Shown piece after piece: positions 14,001 through 27,389 of a stretch of DNA of 64,000 nt. The position numbers were made by a program, and so were the translations under genes. Each line of letters begins with the position of its first letter. Positions within the stretch are counted from its first letter, which is position 1. Source of the DNA: Datnioides undecimradiatus (Eukaryota > Chordata > Actinopteri > Lobotiformes > Datnioididae). The stretch spans positions 8,293,285 to 8,357,284 of the forward strand of contig WARS01000036.1 of NCBI GenBank assembly GCA_008933995.1. The letters are read 5' to 3'. The notes below the pieces were generated by a model. It saw only the letters and a list, made by a program, of their open reading frames with translations, was not told the origin of the DNA and did no database searches.

Positions 14001-15179
14001 GCTCTCAGCCCTGCAGTAATGTTGAACCAAACTATTCAGACAGTCCTCAACCGCTGCTCCATGTAGCTACATTTCCTGTATCCATAATTGCTACCGGCAT
14101 GGTCCCTCTGTTCTGACATCCAGTAATGTAAAAGTAAACAAACTTTATTTGAGCTCTTGTGTCATTTCTGCTTCCTCTGAAGAACCAGTCCTTTTGAGTT
14201 CTCTGACCCCCCCCCCCCATCACTGACCTATCACTGACCTCACAATCCCAACATTTTGAGCCCAAGTGTGAGCCCTTCTGTTTTATCCTTGTTATTTTTC
14301 TCACCTGGTGACAATGGCAGCCTTACAGCGCCATCTTCTTTACATGTATGCGTTATGAATGGTAATAGTCATTTTATTTCAGACGGAGATTAAAAAGGGG
14401 ACATTTCTTAAGGTACTGTAAAGTTAGAGCTCACTGAAATTCTTTGTAACCTTGACTTTTTCTCCACTTGAGGGATGTACACCCAATTCCTCAAATATGA
14501 TCTCATTATTGCAAGTATGGAATTGTGTTTTCAGACTGACTCATCTATCTCTCAGGATGAATTCTCATTAGGGTGGAGAAAACCAATTCTCTCTTGCTTA
14601 ATAGCAAGCTTTTTTGTCTGCTGCTCTCTGCCTGCTGGCTGCTGTGGATCCTTAAGCTTGAGCCTTATTTTTCTCTGCTTGGAAACTCAATGGAGCTGCC
14701 TATGGTGATGAAGAAAAGCCCTATATCCCCATTATCTGATGCTGACTTACAATATATCAGTACTGAGTCCAGCCTTACACACACATTTGACACACATTTT
14801 CTTTTTCTTTACCTGCACAAAATGTGTAAAGCTACTCATTAACAGTACCGTAGCCAGTGTCAGTGATACTGGCACAAGAAATGATTTTCATGCATGCACG
14901 GGGGATAATGAATGTCTTCTCCTATTATTTCATTTAGTACCAGCTTGTGCAAGGTTTAAGTGCTCATCTCAGGAGCTTTCAATGCTCCTGTGTGAACCTG
15001 TAGAGCAGATGAGAAGCAGAGTGTATGTCAGTGAGGTATGTGTGTGTACACACCCCAATGAAGGGGAGTGTACGTGCAGACAGAAACACCTTCAACCTCC
15101 TGTCTCCTGTCTGTTTTACCTCAGGGGAACTACCAGCTGCCTAACAGTCTGACTCTGTGTTAGCCTAGTGTTTATTCAC

Positions 15180-15219
15180 CAGGGGAGAGACACATATCAC
15201 CGCAGCCATGGGGAAGCAG
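15180..15219 (+). other. Candidate alternative mid1 first exon (end only)
   Basis: An ATG in good Kozak context (GCAGCCATGG, ATG at 15208-15210) is followed after four codons by a strong splice donor (AAGCAG|GTAAGA, exon end 15219). The upstream border is unknown. If spliced to the mid1 coding exon at 29412 it would create a 21-codon uORF ending at 29465. It could be chance; no other exon partner was found. Confidence 0.25.
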
Positions 15220-18200
15220 GTAAGATCTGATAAAGAAACGGTTAGTGCCACTGGGTTGATGGAGTTTAATTGGTGCCAGGTCTTAAATTTTGTTTTGAGG
15301 AGCAATGCCAGTCGTCACAGACTGAGCAGTAGAGGAGCAGTTACAAACACTTTTGTGCTGAGTCAGAGAAAAGTGACAGTGAGGGCCTTAAACCCGATGC
15401 TGAAAGTCTTCCTGAAACAGTTTTTAACGATTTTATGGTGTTACACATCAATCACGGCATGTTATCTCTAATACTTGGGTGGTGATTTCTTGTCCAAGTA
15501 AATCAACATTCTGTGTGTGCTGTCAGGAAAATATTACAGACACACATGCACGGATGCCCAGGAGTGAACAGCCAGGTTTGTACCAGAGGAGTTTATGTGT
15601 AACACATGTGTTTCTCAATAAGAATTTTAATTCAGAAGGGGAGCCGGATATGCTGTCTCAACAACAAGTTCAGTCTTGTTTGCACATGCATCACATCTGC
15701 TGAACGTGGAATACACTGATATCAGCTTCCTTGTGAATAACTGTTGGCAAATTAGTGAACTGGCAAAAAAGGAACATTTCCTGTGTACAGGGAACAATTT
15801 GTTGTCATACCAGTGTTGTCCAAGATTTTTCAGATGTGTGTATTTTTACAAGAAAGCTTATGATTTTTCAATGAGCGGCCTTGCTCTCGCCCCAGCTTTG
15901 TGTTTCGGTAAGAGCTAAAGCGATGCTGTGTTGTTCTAAGAGAGAACAGAATGCATAATTGTGCCAAATAACTGTGGATAGGGAACTCTGGTGAATTCAT
16001 TTTGGTTTGCAGTGCTTTCCTTCATGCAAGCATCTGGTTCTGCTATTGCTCTGAAACGCCCTCCCTTCCTCAGTTTTAAGAGGCTGAAAGTAAAGTATTC
16101 TTATTCATATAAGTCTTTTGTGCCTTTGGTATTGAATAGTAGTCATTCAACCATCTTTTTTTCGTATTATAAAGTAGACATGGGAAGGCAGTTAATTTGA
16201 ATGTCCTATTATTTCCTTGGGTGCTTTAAGTGTGAGGTGACTTTTCAATCTACTTTAAAATCTCACTCTTCCTCTCATTACATGGCCTTGTCAAGCCAGT
16301 CTTCACTGTAAATGATAAACAAAACTGTCTCCATCAGCTGCTGTGAGTTCTTTGGGCGTGCTTGTTGTGACAGGGCCAGTGTCAATGCAGGTTCAGTCTC
16401 ATTGTCAGAGCCAGTAACTGTGGATGAAAATGGGGCACTTGTACGAGTGTGTGCCTGTGTCTGTATGTGTGGACTCAGCACACATTGTGCAGCTAAAGAA
16501 TATTCTTTTATTGCCACCTCTGCAAGAAAACCAAATGTTTAGCTGTTTTGAACTCCAGAGAATGTGCTTCCCAGGCCAAGATTGAGGAATGTGTCCTACG
16601 CCGTCTTGAAGGAATGCTTTGTTGACATGTAGATGAGGTGAGCCACACTGAGCCAAGATTCACGGCAAAAGCAGAAAACTGATCAGTCTGACTGCCTCTT
16701 AACCTTTACAGCATCTGTAAAGCAGAATAGAGGGGTCTCTTGAATCTACATGCTGGTAGTTATCAGAGAGAGTGCCGTCTGTAACAGTGACAACACTGTC
16801 AAAGGTGTCGTATCCTGAGCAGATAGTTTTGAAAACATCCCTTAGCCCGGATGCAGCTGACCCACATCCCAGCAGCTGGGCTTGTGCCTTTGGCTCTGAC
16901 TTTGTCTCCCTGGACACCAGAAGACAGCACACCACAACAGATGTTCAGACCTCCTCCAGCTTTTCTTGGTGTAGGAGGTCTAAGTGCTGTGTGTAGTGCA
17001 GGCTCAGTCTCTCTCGCTGCAGGATGGAGAAATACTGAAGAAGTAAAACTGCTTAACTCCTTGAGTATATGTAAGGGTTGTAGTGTCTTTAAATACCAGT
17101 GCTACTTGTAAAAAATAAAGACTGTATAACGCATCAGGGGCTGGAGTTTTTGGTGGAGTTAGCAGATAGAAGAGTGGCTGAGAGCTTCACCGGAACCATC
17201 TCTGATAAGATAGGCTCAGTGTTGCTGAAAGATGTTGGAGATTCTCGATAAAGATGTGACACTAGTTTTCTTCAGTAGATCCGTCAGAAGCTGGAAGCAA
17301 TTACAGACTTCTCCGAGCGGCAAAGAATGTAGCAGCCGTTCACCGCACCCTTTCTGAAAGATGCTTTTTTTTTGTAGGAAAAAATAAAAGCCAAGACTTT
17401 CAGGCTATGAGGTTGTGGTGTGGACTGCACATAACACATGACCTTACTTTCCCAAAACTCCTTCACTGTTTCATTTCAAAGGGAAAATGCCAGACGGTAT
17501 TTCATTGTGTTGCTCTCAACCACAAAGCTGAACTGTTTTTCTTGGTGACTGTTGTTCGAATGTTTCCTTTGGCCTTCATTTTCTTTTGATCTCTGGTAAA
17601 ATTTTGACCTCCATGTTAATCATACCCACAGATAGTAAACCAGATGTAGGGTATAATTTTGCATCAGTTTAAAAAGCTAACCAAGTCTTTTGAAGCCTTT
17701 TCTCCTCAGAAACACTTAAACTGAGCAGTTTTCTTCAACCCTTGACATCCAGAAACTATCAATATCCTGTTTATCTGAGTCTTTTATACCAAATTCAATC
17801 ACACCAGTTAAGATCACACATTTTATTTGTTTGCTACGCCATATTACAGATTAGAACTAGGTTGGACAATTGATTCTGTTGTTGGCAAAACCATCAACAC
17901 AGCACCAATAAAGCTGCAGCATACTCAGAGGAAAAGAATCAATTCCAGGTCAGTGCTCTCAACAGTCCTATATGTTCTGCCAGCTAATCATAAACCACAC
18001 TAAACGCATGTAGACATTGGCACACTTCAGTTTCTGCCCGGCGTGCCCTATAAATAGCTCTAACTAATAAACGGGGTGCATTTTCTCTGCGGTTCCACCT
18101 TAATTTGCACCAAATGACACGTCTGTTGAAAGTTAAGGATAAATTGGAGCAAGTGTTAATTGGCCTGGTGTTCATTTATTTGGTCCATGTTTGGATTGGT

Positions 18201-20784
18201 TGTGTGTTATGCTTAGCTGTGGGCAGTATGCCTTTGGGATGAAAGCAATTAAAATCTTGAACCTTTGCCACGATGAGGACAGACAACGCTTTCTTCTTAT
18301 TGTTTATTGGCAAAATGAGGAGTGGCTGTTTTGGACTGTCCTAGTTAGGAAAACAGTCGTCGCTGCTTAGATCAGTGTTTGCACTCAGAAAAGACAATCT
18401 TGATGCCAAAGCATGTGCTAACTCAATCAGGCATGTGCACTCAGACTTTAATTATAGTAGTTTCTGAGGGCTTAATGGCTAACATAATGGGATATTTTGC
18501 TTTGTATTGGGTTGTTTCTGTACAGGATCTTATGAGGGCCATTTAGTGAGCAGCAGAATACAACATTCATTGTGAGGGATGTACAGAGCTGTGGATTAAA
18601 TGCAACCATGCAGCACAGCCCTGGAGACTGATCCCATCTGTTCGGGGGGCCTGGTTATGGAGTCACAAACTCATCAAAATGTGGTCCCCAAGGTTTATGC
18701 AACCCCCTTTGTCTCCCCATTTGCTACATCTTTGTCTTTTTGCAGACAGGGTGGGGAGCCATGGGGCAAGACACGCAGGAGGGGTGGGGGTTGATGGGCC
18801 AGAGCATTAATGGAGACAGTATCCATGAAATGACCCAGTGGAAGTGACGCTTCCTGGGCATGTTTTACGCTCACATGAGCATACGGCTGGGGCTGTGGCA
18901 GGGTGGGGAGCTCTTGCACTGAGAGAGGGAGTGTGGAAAGAGACTAGCCAGGATGCTACTGTATGTTTTGTTTAGACTCTCATCACATGTGCTGCTGGAA
19001 TAGAATGAGCCATCAATGGGAACTGCATCTTCTTGCCGTTTTAGAGGATCATCCTGGACAATAGCATGTAAGTCAGGTTAACTACTTTTTTTTGGCTGAA
19101 AGAAAAGTTGTGAAAATTTGCTTTAGTGAACAATTCTGATGAAGTTGACTACAAGGACAGTGTGACTCTAGTCCAGTTTTTAAAAAATGCTTCCTCATAC
19201 TTTTCTTCTGCATAATGTACATTTAGCTTACATTACACAGATTTCAGGATTTCTTTGTTCAGTGACAAAATGAATTTGGACTTGCCAGTGGCTGAGCACC
19301 AAGGTGAAGCATAACCTTGTAACATGATGATGTAGCTTATACAAATATCTGCTCCCTGAGAGAAAATCCTCTTTCTTTTTTATCCATCAAAGTTTGTGTA
19401 ACATCAGATTTCACAGCCTATTCTGTTCCAACTTCTTATCTGCTCCTTCAGGAGGGCTTTTCTGGCCTTTCTCAGTTCTTTTTCCAATTAACACTGATGT
19501 GCCAACTGCCACCAAGAGGAGTGCCTCAGGCAGCAAATGGCCTTATTTAGTGGGGAGGAATATTCATTTGTTTTGAATAATTATTCTGACAGTGCTGTTA
19601 CTTATTGATAAGAAAATATATGTACCGTATAATGCAACATATTTTCTGGAAGTTATTGTGCAAGGATTAAACCAATAATGTCAACATCTTGATTGCCACT
19701 TATACAAATACATAAACAAAAAAACATAATTGTAATTGTCAGCATCCAAACTGTGGCCTCCTATTTATCATTTGGCCATGATGGAACAGTGAGTTTCTCT
19801 TTTGTTATAATTATTTGAATTTAAACAATATCATTTTATTTGTTTTGATTCGTGGAAGTTAGGTGGCTACTGAGGCATGGGAATACACAAAACTGCATGT
19901 TGTTCTGTCCATTTTCAGAACTGAAAGCCACAGAAACTTTCTGTGTCAGTCTGGATCAAGAGTCAGGTTGGGTTTCCAGTGAGTGAAGCAGGAACAGTTG
20001 CTAAAACCGCAGCTCAGACAAGTTTTCTTTTTTGGGGGGCGATGGTTAAAACAGACACAGACATATTTTCCACTTAATGTTTATTACAGTTCAGAAAAGG
20101 GGGAGTGACTTTGGATTGACCCTGGAGGTGCAAACCATTTTCACCTTTAAAAAGCAATGGACTCAAATGTCAGTGTGACTCTGCAATCCATGTAAATGTC
20201 ATGAGTTTTTATTGCATTTCAGTGCACTGAGATGAAGTGAAGTAGCAATCTCATTATTTCACAGACAATTTATGGATGTACAGCAATGTGTGGCCTTGGG
20301 CAGGGGCAATAACGCTGTCTTGTAGATTTTCTAGCTGTTGTAAATTACTGGAGAGGTGGCATACATCTGAGGAGTGATGTGAGAATAATTTAGCACCGCT
20401 GTGTGTGTTTTACACAGGAAATGGCTGTGTGCTGTGCTGTTTACAAATCCATTAGGGGGAATCACTTTGGAAGTCATGCTTAATTTGCCCATTGTCTCTC
20501 CTTACTTGTCAGCCTAAGAGTTTAGTCGCGGTCACTGGGAGCAAACTGACCCGTCTCAGGAGCTGCGTTTCCCTGCTAACAGTGTCTTTGCACATTTCTT
20601 TCCCTTACAAAATGCAGCAGACTTCAGATTGGCATGGGATGTTGGAAGGGAATGGAGAGTGACAGACAGCAGTAGGCTTGACTGAGAAACAAACAAGCTG
20701 TGAAGAGAGAGCTGAGGGTTTGCCAGTGAAAAGATTAGAGTGGCATTTGGCTCAAGTACCAAGATGCATCGTTGCTCTTGCCAC

Positions 20785-20798
20785 ACCGCCATGGCAAC
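20785..20798 (+). promoter_or_regulatory. RFX X-box-like motif
   Basis: ACCGCCATGGCAAC matches the RFX consensus GTNRCC-N2-RGYAAC at 12 of 14 positions, with a perfect right half-site and palindromic core. It lies about 330 bp upstream of the CCAAT box of the candidate mid1 promoter at 21.1 kb. Confidence 0.5.
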
Positions 20799-21117
20799 GG
20801 AAGCTTTATGCCTTCCTCCCAGTTCCCCCACTGGGCGACCAGACTGTACCAAAGAGTCATTTAAAGATCTTCTGATTCTTCATGTTGACCCTACCATTCA
20901 GCTTGTTAGTCATATACAACGCAAATGTGCTAAATAGACATTTGCCATGTTAACTTTGATTAGTCACTCATTTCCATGGCTTTATTCTCCTTTGAATGTA
21001 AATGAGTGAGCTGCATAAAAGTCTATTATAAATGTGCATGCAACCTCAGCTGAGCATCTCTACAGGCCCATCCATCCCAGTGCTCCCATTTGTCATGCAG
21101 GGCACCTCTGTTCCCTG

Positions 21118-21559
21118 GTGACCAATCAGGAGTGCCTCCTTGGCAGCTAAAAAGCAACCCCCTCACCACCTCATCATCAGTTGTGATTGACAGCCTCCCA
21201 CAGGAAAGGGGGGGGGGGTTATTTACCTCCTTATGTTCTCATGGGACTACGTTAATGATCCCAGCCAACACAATAATACAAAGAGGAAAAAGCCTGAGAA
21301 GTCGGCGCCTGGTTGAACCATTTGGAGCAGTTCTGGCTTCCTTTAGAGAGGATTAGAGAAGAAGAGGCTGTGTGAGGAGAATTTCAGAGATAGCGGTGAG
21401 ACAGACGAAGCAGCAGAGCCCAGACAGAAAGTAGGAGCTAAAGGGAGGCTTCTGAAGAAAGCTGGTGCTTTTAGAAACATCTCTTCCTGCGCTTTATTTC
21501 TGTATTCATCTGTCACCCGGACTATGGACTGTCTGGTTGACTGACTAACAGACTGAGAG
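21118..21559 (+). promoter_or_regulatory. mid1: Candidate mid1 promoter and 5' non-coding exon (P1)
   Basis: A CCAAT box (GACCAATCAGG, core 21122-21126) is followed by a purine-rich, exon-like stretch. That stretch ends in a consensus splice donor, CTGAGAG|GTAAGG, giving exon end 21559. The transcription start would lie near 21.2 kb. Its ATGs run quickly into stops, as expected of a 5'UTR. The nearest downstream acceptor in front of a coding sequence on this strand is mid1 at 29412. MID1 is known in mammals to use several alternative untranslated first exons. Assignment to mid1 is inference. Confidence 0.45.
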
Positions 21560-23059
21560 GTAAGGGATCATCTGTATTTCCAGTGGGTGACACTTTAAAA
21601 GTCCCCCTGAAGTCTCTTTTTGACTTTATAGCTAGACTTTGAGAAAGTTTTCCATGCTAAAATAAACACACTTTGCAGTTGTCTGGGCACTTTTTGGTCT
21701 ATACGTGTAGAATATAGCAATTTTATTTTACAGACAAGTGAAGATCACAATGAAAACATAACGGTGACATGCAGCTATGGTCTGTTTTGTTTTTTTTTTA
21801 ATTTAATTTTCCTGAGTGAACTGAAACAAATTCTTTTAGGGCTTTATTGCATATGTTTCCACACTGCACATTATGTACATACTGCCTTAACCACTGCATT
21901 TGCATTTGGCCTTGTGCAGTTATTAATATTTTGGTGTATTAATGTGTGAATGTCAAGCTGTTATCAGCCTTAACATACCTCAAATATAAATTGTTTTCAA
22001 TGCTCTCCCATTTTTTCCCATATTTTATTGAACCCTGCAGGCTAAACTGAAACACAAGGAGTCCTGGCATGATTTTGTCTTTTGGATTGCTACTAATCCA
22101 AATCAGTCCATGCCTTGTGTGCTGCGGTTTGACCACATAACACAAACATTTGCTTTTAACAGAGATACCGTATTAAAAACACTAACTTGATGTCGTTGAC
22201 GAGGTCATCCGAGGTAATGGCCTCTGACTAAATACCTCAATCCTCACAGTTAAACAATGAGTGTAGGCTCAAATCCAGAGCTGAGGAAACTGATCAAACT
22301 TTATGTGCACAGCATCACTGTTTGGATGCCAATCGCGTCAGCCGGCACATGTTTGTCTTGGGAACATTTTCACATAGCCAAAGAGTGGTGCCAACAATCT
22401 GAGACAACTTTCAACACTATCTAAGTCAACTGTGGCAACCACAATACATTCCTATGTGTTTCCATTTCAGTGTTTGCACAAAGAAAAACAAAAGAGTGGA
22501 ATCACTCTGAGAAAGAAAGTTGCTGAATTTCAGGTCCCAACCTAACAAGGTCTGTTTGATCCCCATCTGTGCTGTACAGAACATGTCATCTATCAGCAGA
22601 ACATGGCACTGGACTATCTGTTCATGTATCTCTGCAAAAACTGAGTTAGCATTTGCATGGGGCCATTGACTCAATACACAAAGCATCACTGTCCTTTCTG
22701 GAAAGCATACTCATCATTGATTACTGTGTTTACTTACGCACTATTTCATTTGGCTGTATTGACTCTTGCCTTAAGCATAAAGCACATTTCCAGCTGCAAT
22801 AATCCTGACTGAGCTGGGAAACTTTGATAGCAGCTCAGATTTTTGCCTCAATACACTTGATATTACTTGTAAATGTCATCATGCCAATTATGCAAAAAAT
22901 TCAAGACAGAATGTTTTATTAATGCAGGAATGTTGCTCATCTCTTTGGATGATGTTTATTTGAGGATGACAAAGTGAAGCTTTGTTGGGAGTTATGGCAA
23001 CACTCCATGCTTTGATAGCCCTGGGTGATAGACCGAACCGGCTGAAGTCCTGCCCCTTT

Positions 23060-23359
23060 CCTGTGATTGGCCAGTGCAACAATTTGTGTGTGTGTATATG
23101 GAATAGGTACAGTCCTCATTGAGAGGAGAGAATAGGGTGGAAAGTTTCGATCCTCCTGCTGGTTTTCAGCAGGTTTAAAGAACAGGGTTAGAGGGTCAGA
23201 ACTTCACAGAGACTTGGAGAGACGAGTGACTCTGTTCAAAGTTCAGACCACTGCACTGGATCAGTTTGGCAGAGCCCAAATATCAACACTGACTGACTTT
23301 AAAGGTGGATTTTTTTTTTTTTTTTCTGTTGCCTGTCTATGGATGTAATCATGTGGCGG
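23060..23359 (+). promoter_or_regulatory. mid1: Candidate mid1 promoter and 5' exon (P2)
   Basis: An inverted CCAAT box (GTGATTGGCC, core 23066-23070) and a TATA-like TATATGGA (23095-23102) precede an exon-like segment. The segment ends in a near-perfect donor, GTGGCGG|GTAAGTC, exon end 23359. Two in-frame ATGs (23339, 23351) are open through the donor in phase 0. Spliced to 29412, the frame reads on for 17 codons and stops at 29463-29465, two bases before the mid1 ATG. The segment also holds a poly(T) tract at 23310-23326. The spacing of the elements fits a real promoter, but transcript evidence is missing. Confidence 0.5.
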
Positions 23360-24161
23360 GTAAGTCAGAGAGTCATTTTTAACTTAGTCTGTATTTTATG
23401 TTACTGAGCCTCTGTGTTTTGCTACCAAAACATTGAGTCATCATATGTTTCCAAGCCTCCAGGCAGGGCTCTGTGCAAGCACTGAGGTTGTTTAGCCCTG
23501 TTGTGTTCACAGATTCCTTCATGTTTAGAGCGGTGGATAATACTTGAGAGAGATGACTAAGTGAGAAGGCCGACGGGGGTTTTTGTGATTAAAAAGCACC
23601 AAAGAGAGTGGGAGTAGCCAAAGTAGGTTTCCAGTGTCAAAGCATCTATTCATTGTGCACTTTGTAGAATTTCCTAAATGCATATATCTAAAAACAATAT
23701 GATTAACTTTGTAAGAGCAATCACCTTGCAACATTATTTCAGAGGGCACAATTAGAGCAGGCTGTTCTTTTCCTTTTTTCCCCAGTGTCACCTTTTCTGA
23801 GTTATCATGAAAGTTTTTTCTTACCTATTGAAAGAGATAAACCCAGCCTTTCATTCACAAGCTGGTGGCCTCAAGACCTACAAAATACCATTTATTCTAC
23901 TGCTAAGACAAAACACGCAGACTTTTTTGTCTCCTGGCAGTACATCTGGACACAGTGTGTGTGACAGGCCCACATGCAAAACATACATAGGAGTCATTAT
24001 ACATTAAGCTAATGAAGAGCAAAACTAGGGCATTGCAGTAGTGTCTGTGGTTCCCCTTATTAATTAGTAACTTAGCTTGTTCCTGTGAGGAGGAATGTTA
24101 GACATCTTCCCACCAGAGTGCGCTGCCTTTGATCGCTCGTGTGACAAATAGATATCAAGCT

Positions 24162-24175
24162 GTCACCATGGCAAC
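24162..24175 (+). promoter_or_regulatory. Perfect RFX X-box motif
   Basis: GTCACCATGGCAAC fits GTNRCC-N2-RGYAAC at all 14 positions and is nearly palindromic. A TATA-like TTTATAAGG follows about 14 bases later (near 24190). It lies between candidate mid1 first exons and the first coding exon. Known: RFX factors bind X-boxes, often at ciliary genes and other enhancers. A role for mid1 is inference. Confidence 0.6.
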
Positions 24176-27100
24176 ACATGTGGAGGTCTTTATAAGGACA
24201 CGTAGCATTGGCTTTCAGTGAGGGTTAAGAAGAGGGGGCAGATCTCTGAGTGTTAATAGCTATTAGGAGGATGACTATCAAAATCTATCCATCAAATCTT
24301 TATGTGGCACCTTCCTGCAAATTTGCACTATTAGATGCTTACAACATTTCAATGAAAATAAAAAGTAATACATGGAAATAGGAGACATGGTAGACAAACA
24401 AAGACCAATGTAACACTGTAAAGTAGATTAGGCGAATGCAGAACTAAAATGGTATGTATTGGATGATGATGATTACTGTTATTGCTGCAATTAGTTTGCT
24501 TCTGGTTGGAAGAATTCAAAAAACAGTATGACTATACCAGTTTAAATTCGCAAATCAATCTTTGAAATATTGTTATATTTTCAGCAATAACTGCAATTCT
24601 GGCGACGTTTTATGGTAAGAAATGATTCCTTTCAGTGAGTAGAGGTAAACATCTTTGCTGTAGTTCATCTATCCGCCACATGATGTCGCTCTTTGACCGT
24701 TTTACCCAGCAATAAAAAAACACCATTCTTGTTATATGACGTTCACAAATTGATACAAAACGCGCGAGGGACGACAGATAAAAGCATGTGTTTGTGCATT
24801 TTGCTGTTCACGTGACTTCTTTATGATAGTTCAGTGAGCCATTGTGGGCAGAGGACTTCCAGCCGCCTGCTTGGAAAGTCACATTCTGTGAAGTTCCTGT
24901 GGTTGTGGGAAGGATGTAGTGTTTTTTTGTCTTCCGGCTGATGCCACCTGCCAAGCCACGGAGAGGAAATGAGACTTCTGATGCTGACCAGGATGACCTG
25001 TACAGCACAGACAGTAAGAGGACAGAGAAATGGAAGAAATAACTAATTAAGCTGACCTTTAGACCTCTATTCCCACCTCCGAGTCTGTAGGAAACTCATC
25101 TGCCACAAACATTATGCACATTATTGATTTTGTAGCGCTACTTCCTCATCCGGGTTATAAAACATCCAACACATTCATGAAGGAAGCGCGAGCCCATTAA
25201 TGGAGCCATCTTTCACTCTCGTGACAATTTTGTGTCTGTGAACATCAGTTTGCCAGATGAGTGCACAGCAAAAAAATAAAAAAAATAATGTCGGTCATAC
25301 TTTTCATAGTAATTCTGCTTGACAGATTAGTTATTATTTCAGTCGCCTCAATGTGTAGATTTGTAATTAAATGGCCCTCCACGATCATTTAAATAACGGT
25401 AAGAATGGATGTCGGTCAGGTCCAAGCTTCATGCAGCTAATCTCAGTAATGTGTGCAGCTGCAGATCAGGTAGATTTGTCAGTCTAATCAGCTGGCTTGT
25501 GCTGCTACAGCTGTAAATCACATTAGGCCTGAGTGGGCCGCTGCTGAGCTGGCTGCTTTAGGGAGCAGCAACAGGCCACACATTGGTCACAGCCACGCTG
25601 TGAAGACAGGATTACAGATAAATATGTTAGGTGTCTGCCCCAGGAAGGAAGACAAAGAGCGATCACACTCTTTCAGTGCTTGAATACATGGTTAAGAGCC
25701 ATCATTAAAGGTGATAAAAAAGAGCATAACCAAAAGGATTAGAAAGTGCTTGAGCAGGTAATTGTCTTCCTATCTGAGTCATTGTAATTGTTTCATCTCT
25801 AAATGACCCATTACTCCCTAATCAAATAAAAACCCCAAATGTTAAGTTGGTGCTCGAGTTCATCTTTTGACAAAGTGCCAGACAGTTAGGTGTGCATGTC
25901 TCACACCTGTCATATCTTCTAAGATTCAGCGTTAAGCAAATCTGCTGTGCGCCACAAAAGCTACAAAGTTTAATTAAATATAAAATGCAGTTTTTATTCC
26001 CAAAGAAGGAAAATTATGCAAATTGTTCTTAAAGCTATTTTTTCTGAAGAAATGTATCTGACAATGGTAATATATAGTGTGGTTTTTGAGAGATTAAAAT
26101 AGTGCATAGTGGATATTTTATACCATAACATGGCTTTTGTGGTTTTCTTGTGATCTTCACATTTCTTTTGTAGCCTCTGAAAGCAAAAATACCACTCACT
26201 GCAACAACTTGTACGCGATTTTGCACAAAACCTTGCCTGTAAAGTTCGCTTTGCATAGGCATACTGCTTATGAGAAAAGCAGCCCTCAAAAAACACAGAT
26301 TCTGTGAGCACACGATGCTTAAATGTGAAGGAGCAAGAAGAAGAGTGGGGAAAGAAGCAGAAGTTTGATCTCATGGTACTAAATTCGATCCCATTTCAGG
26401 AATGCTGTGGGAAACCTGGTCAATGCCAGGCACATTCCCGTGTGCATCTCCCAAGCAATGTAGCTCACACCCACTGCTTTGTCTGAACTTTAGCTTGACT
26501 TTAATATTTACAGTGTGTATCCGTCTCTCAGAGAGGATAGTCACTCTGGGGACTCCTTTGAATGACAGGAGAATTCAAATGGAGCACGACGGGGGTGTGT
26601 CTGGAAATAGAGGCACTTGGTAAGCAGATGGTACCTCGGCGATTCCCACATGAGGGCCAACTGGGACAGACTTGTATGTAGCAGATGATGTTACATGGTG
26701 TCTGTCTTCATTTGTAGTCTTGCCTATCAGAGCGGATGCTCAGTGTCTTTCTGTTTTTTTGCTCGAAGTTGAATAAGGAATTTATCAGATGGGCATAGTT
26801 TTACTGCTATCTTTCCATCTACAGAGCAATACGGATTTCTGAATTGCGGCCCTCATGAGGAGTTTCAAACATCACAAGCCTCCGGAGAAACAGACTGTGA
26901 TGTAATTTGCTTATTTCATTTCGTCACCTTGTTTTTTTTTGTGGATGCTGAAGGAATCGTAGACCTCTGTCCCATGTTATGGATGACTCCTGCTGCTTCT
27001 CAGGCTGTCTCTCAGCTGTGTTTGTGTCTTCAGCTTTTCCCTTTGAATCCCTGGTGGAATAGCCAAGAAAAGTTCCATTACACAGCATTGTGCTGCTAGA

Positions 27101-27229
27101 AAGCAGAGGGACGGTCACACAAGGAAACCTGAAACTGATCCTGATGCTTTGAATTTCTGAATGGGCCAGACTAAGAGGACACTAACCTGCCTGTGAGGAC
27201 ATGGGCTGGAGCTGTGCACAATCCCATAC

Positions 27230-27260
<31 letters not shown>

Positions 27261-27261
27261 A

Positions 27262-27337
<76 letters not shown>

Positions 27338-27389
27338 TGCACACACACATACTCTCACTGTTGTCTGCTCTCTCTCTCTCTCTCTCTCT
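27230..27389 (+). repeat. Compound (CT)n-(CA)n-(CT)n microsatellite
   Basis: About 70 bases of CT, 50 bases of CA, then another CT tract from 27368. The open reading frames across it are low-complexity artefacts of the repeat. Confidence 0.97.

Larger units (their letters stand above)
7746..21000. other. Long intergenic region between arhgap6 and mid1; no gene recognised
   Basis: About 13 kb of ordinary AT-rich vertebrate DNA. All ORFs are short, lack splice context and resemble no family I know. HCCS (cytochrome c heme lyase), which sits between ARHGAP6 and MID1 in mammals, is not present on either strand. A poly(C) run lies at 14207-14218. One isolated exon-like segment is listed at 15180-15219. 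Distal regulatory elements for mid1 or arhgap6 may lie here but cannot be demonstrated from one sequence. Confidence 0.7.

Noticed and set aside
14207..14218. Poly(C) tract, and poly(G) runs near 21207, 54700 and 63260, as G-quadruplexes
   Set aside because: Each is a single homopolymer run without the four separated G blocks needed for an intramolecular quadruplex.
14739..15152. 137-codon plus-strand ORF in the intergenic region
   Set aside because: No domain and no exon-intron context; Cys/Thr-rich composition looks random.
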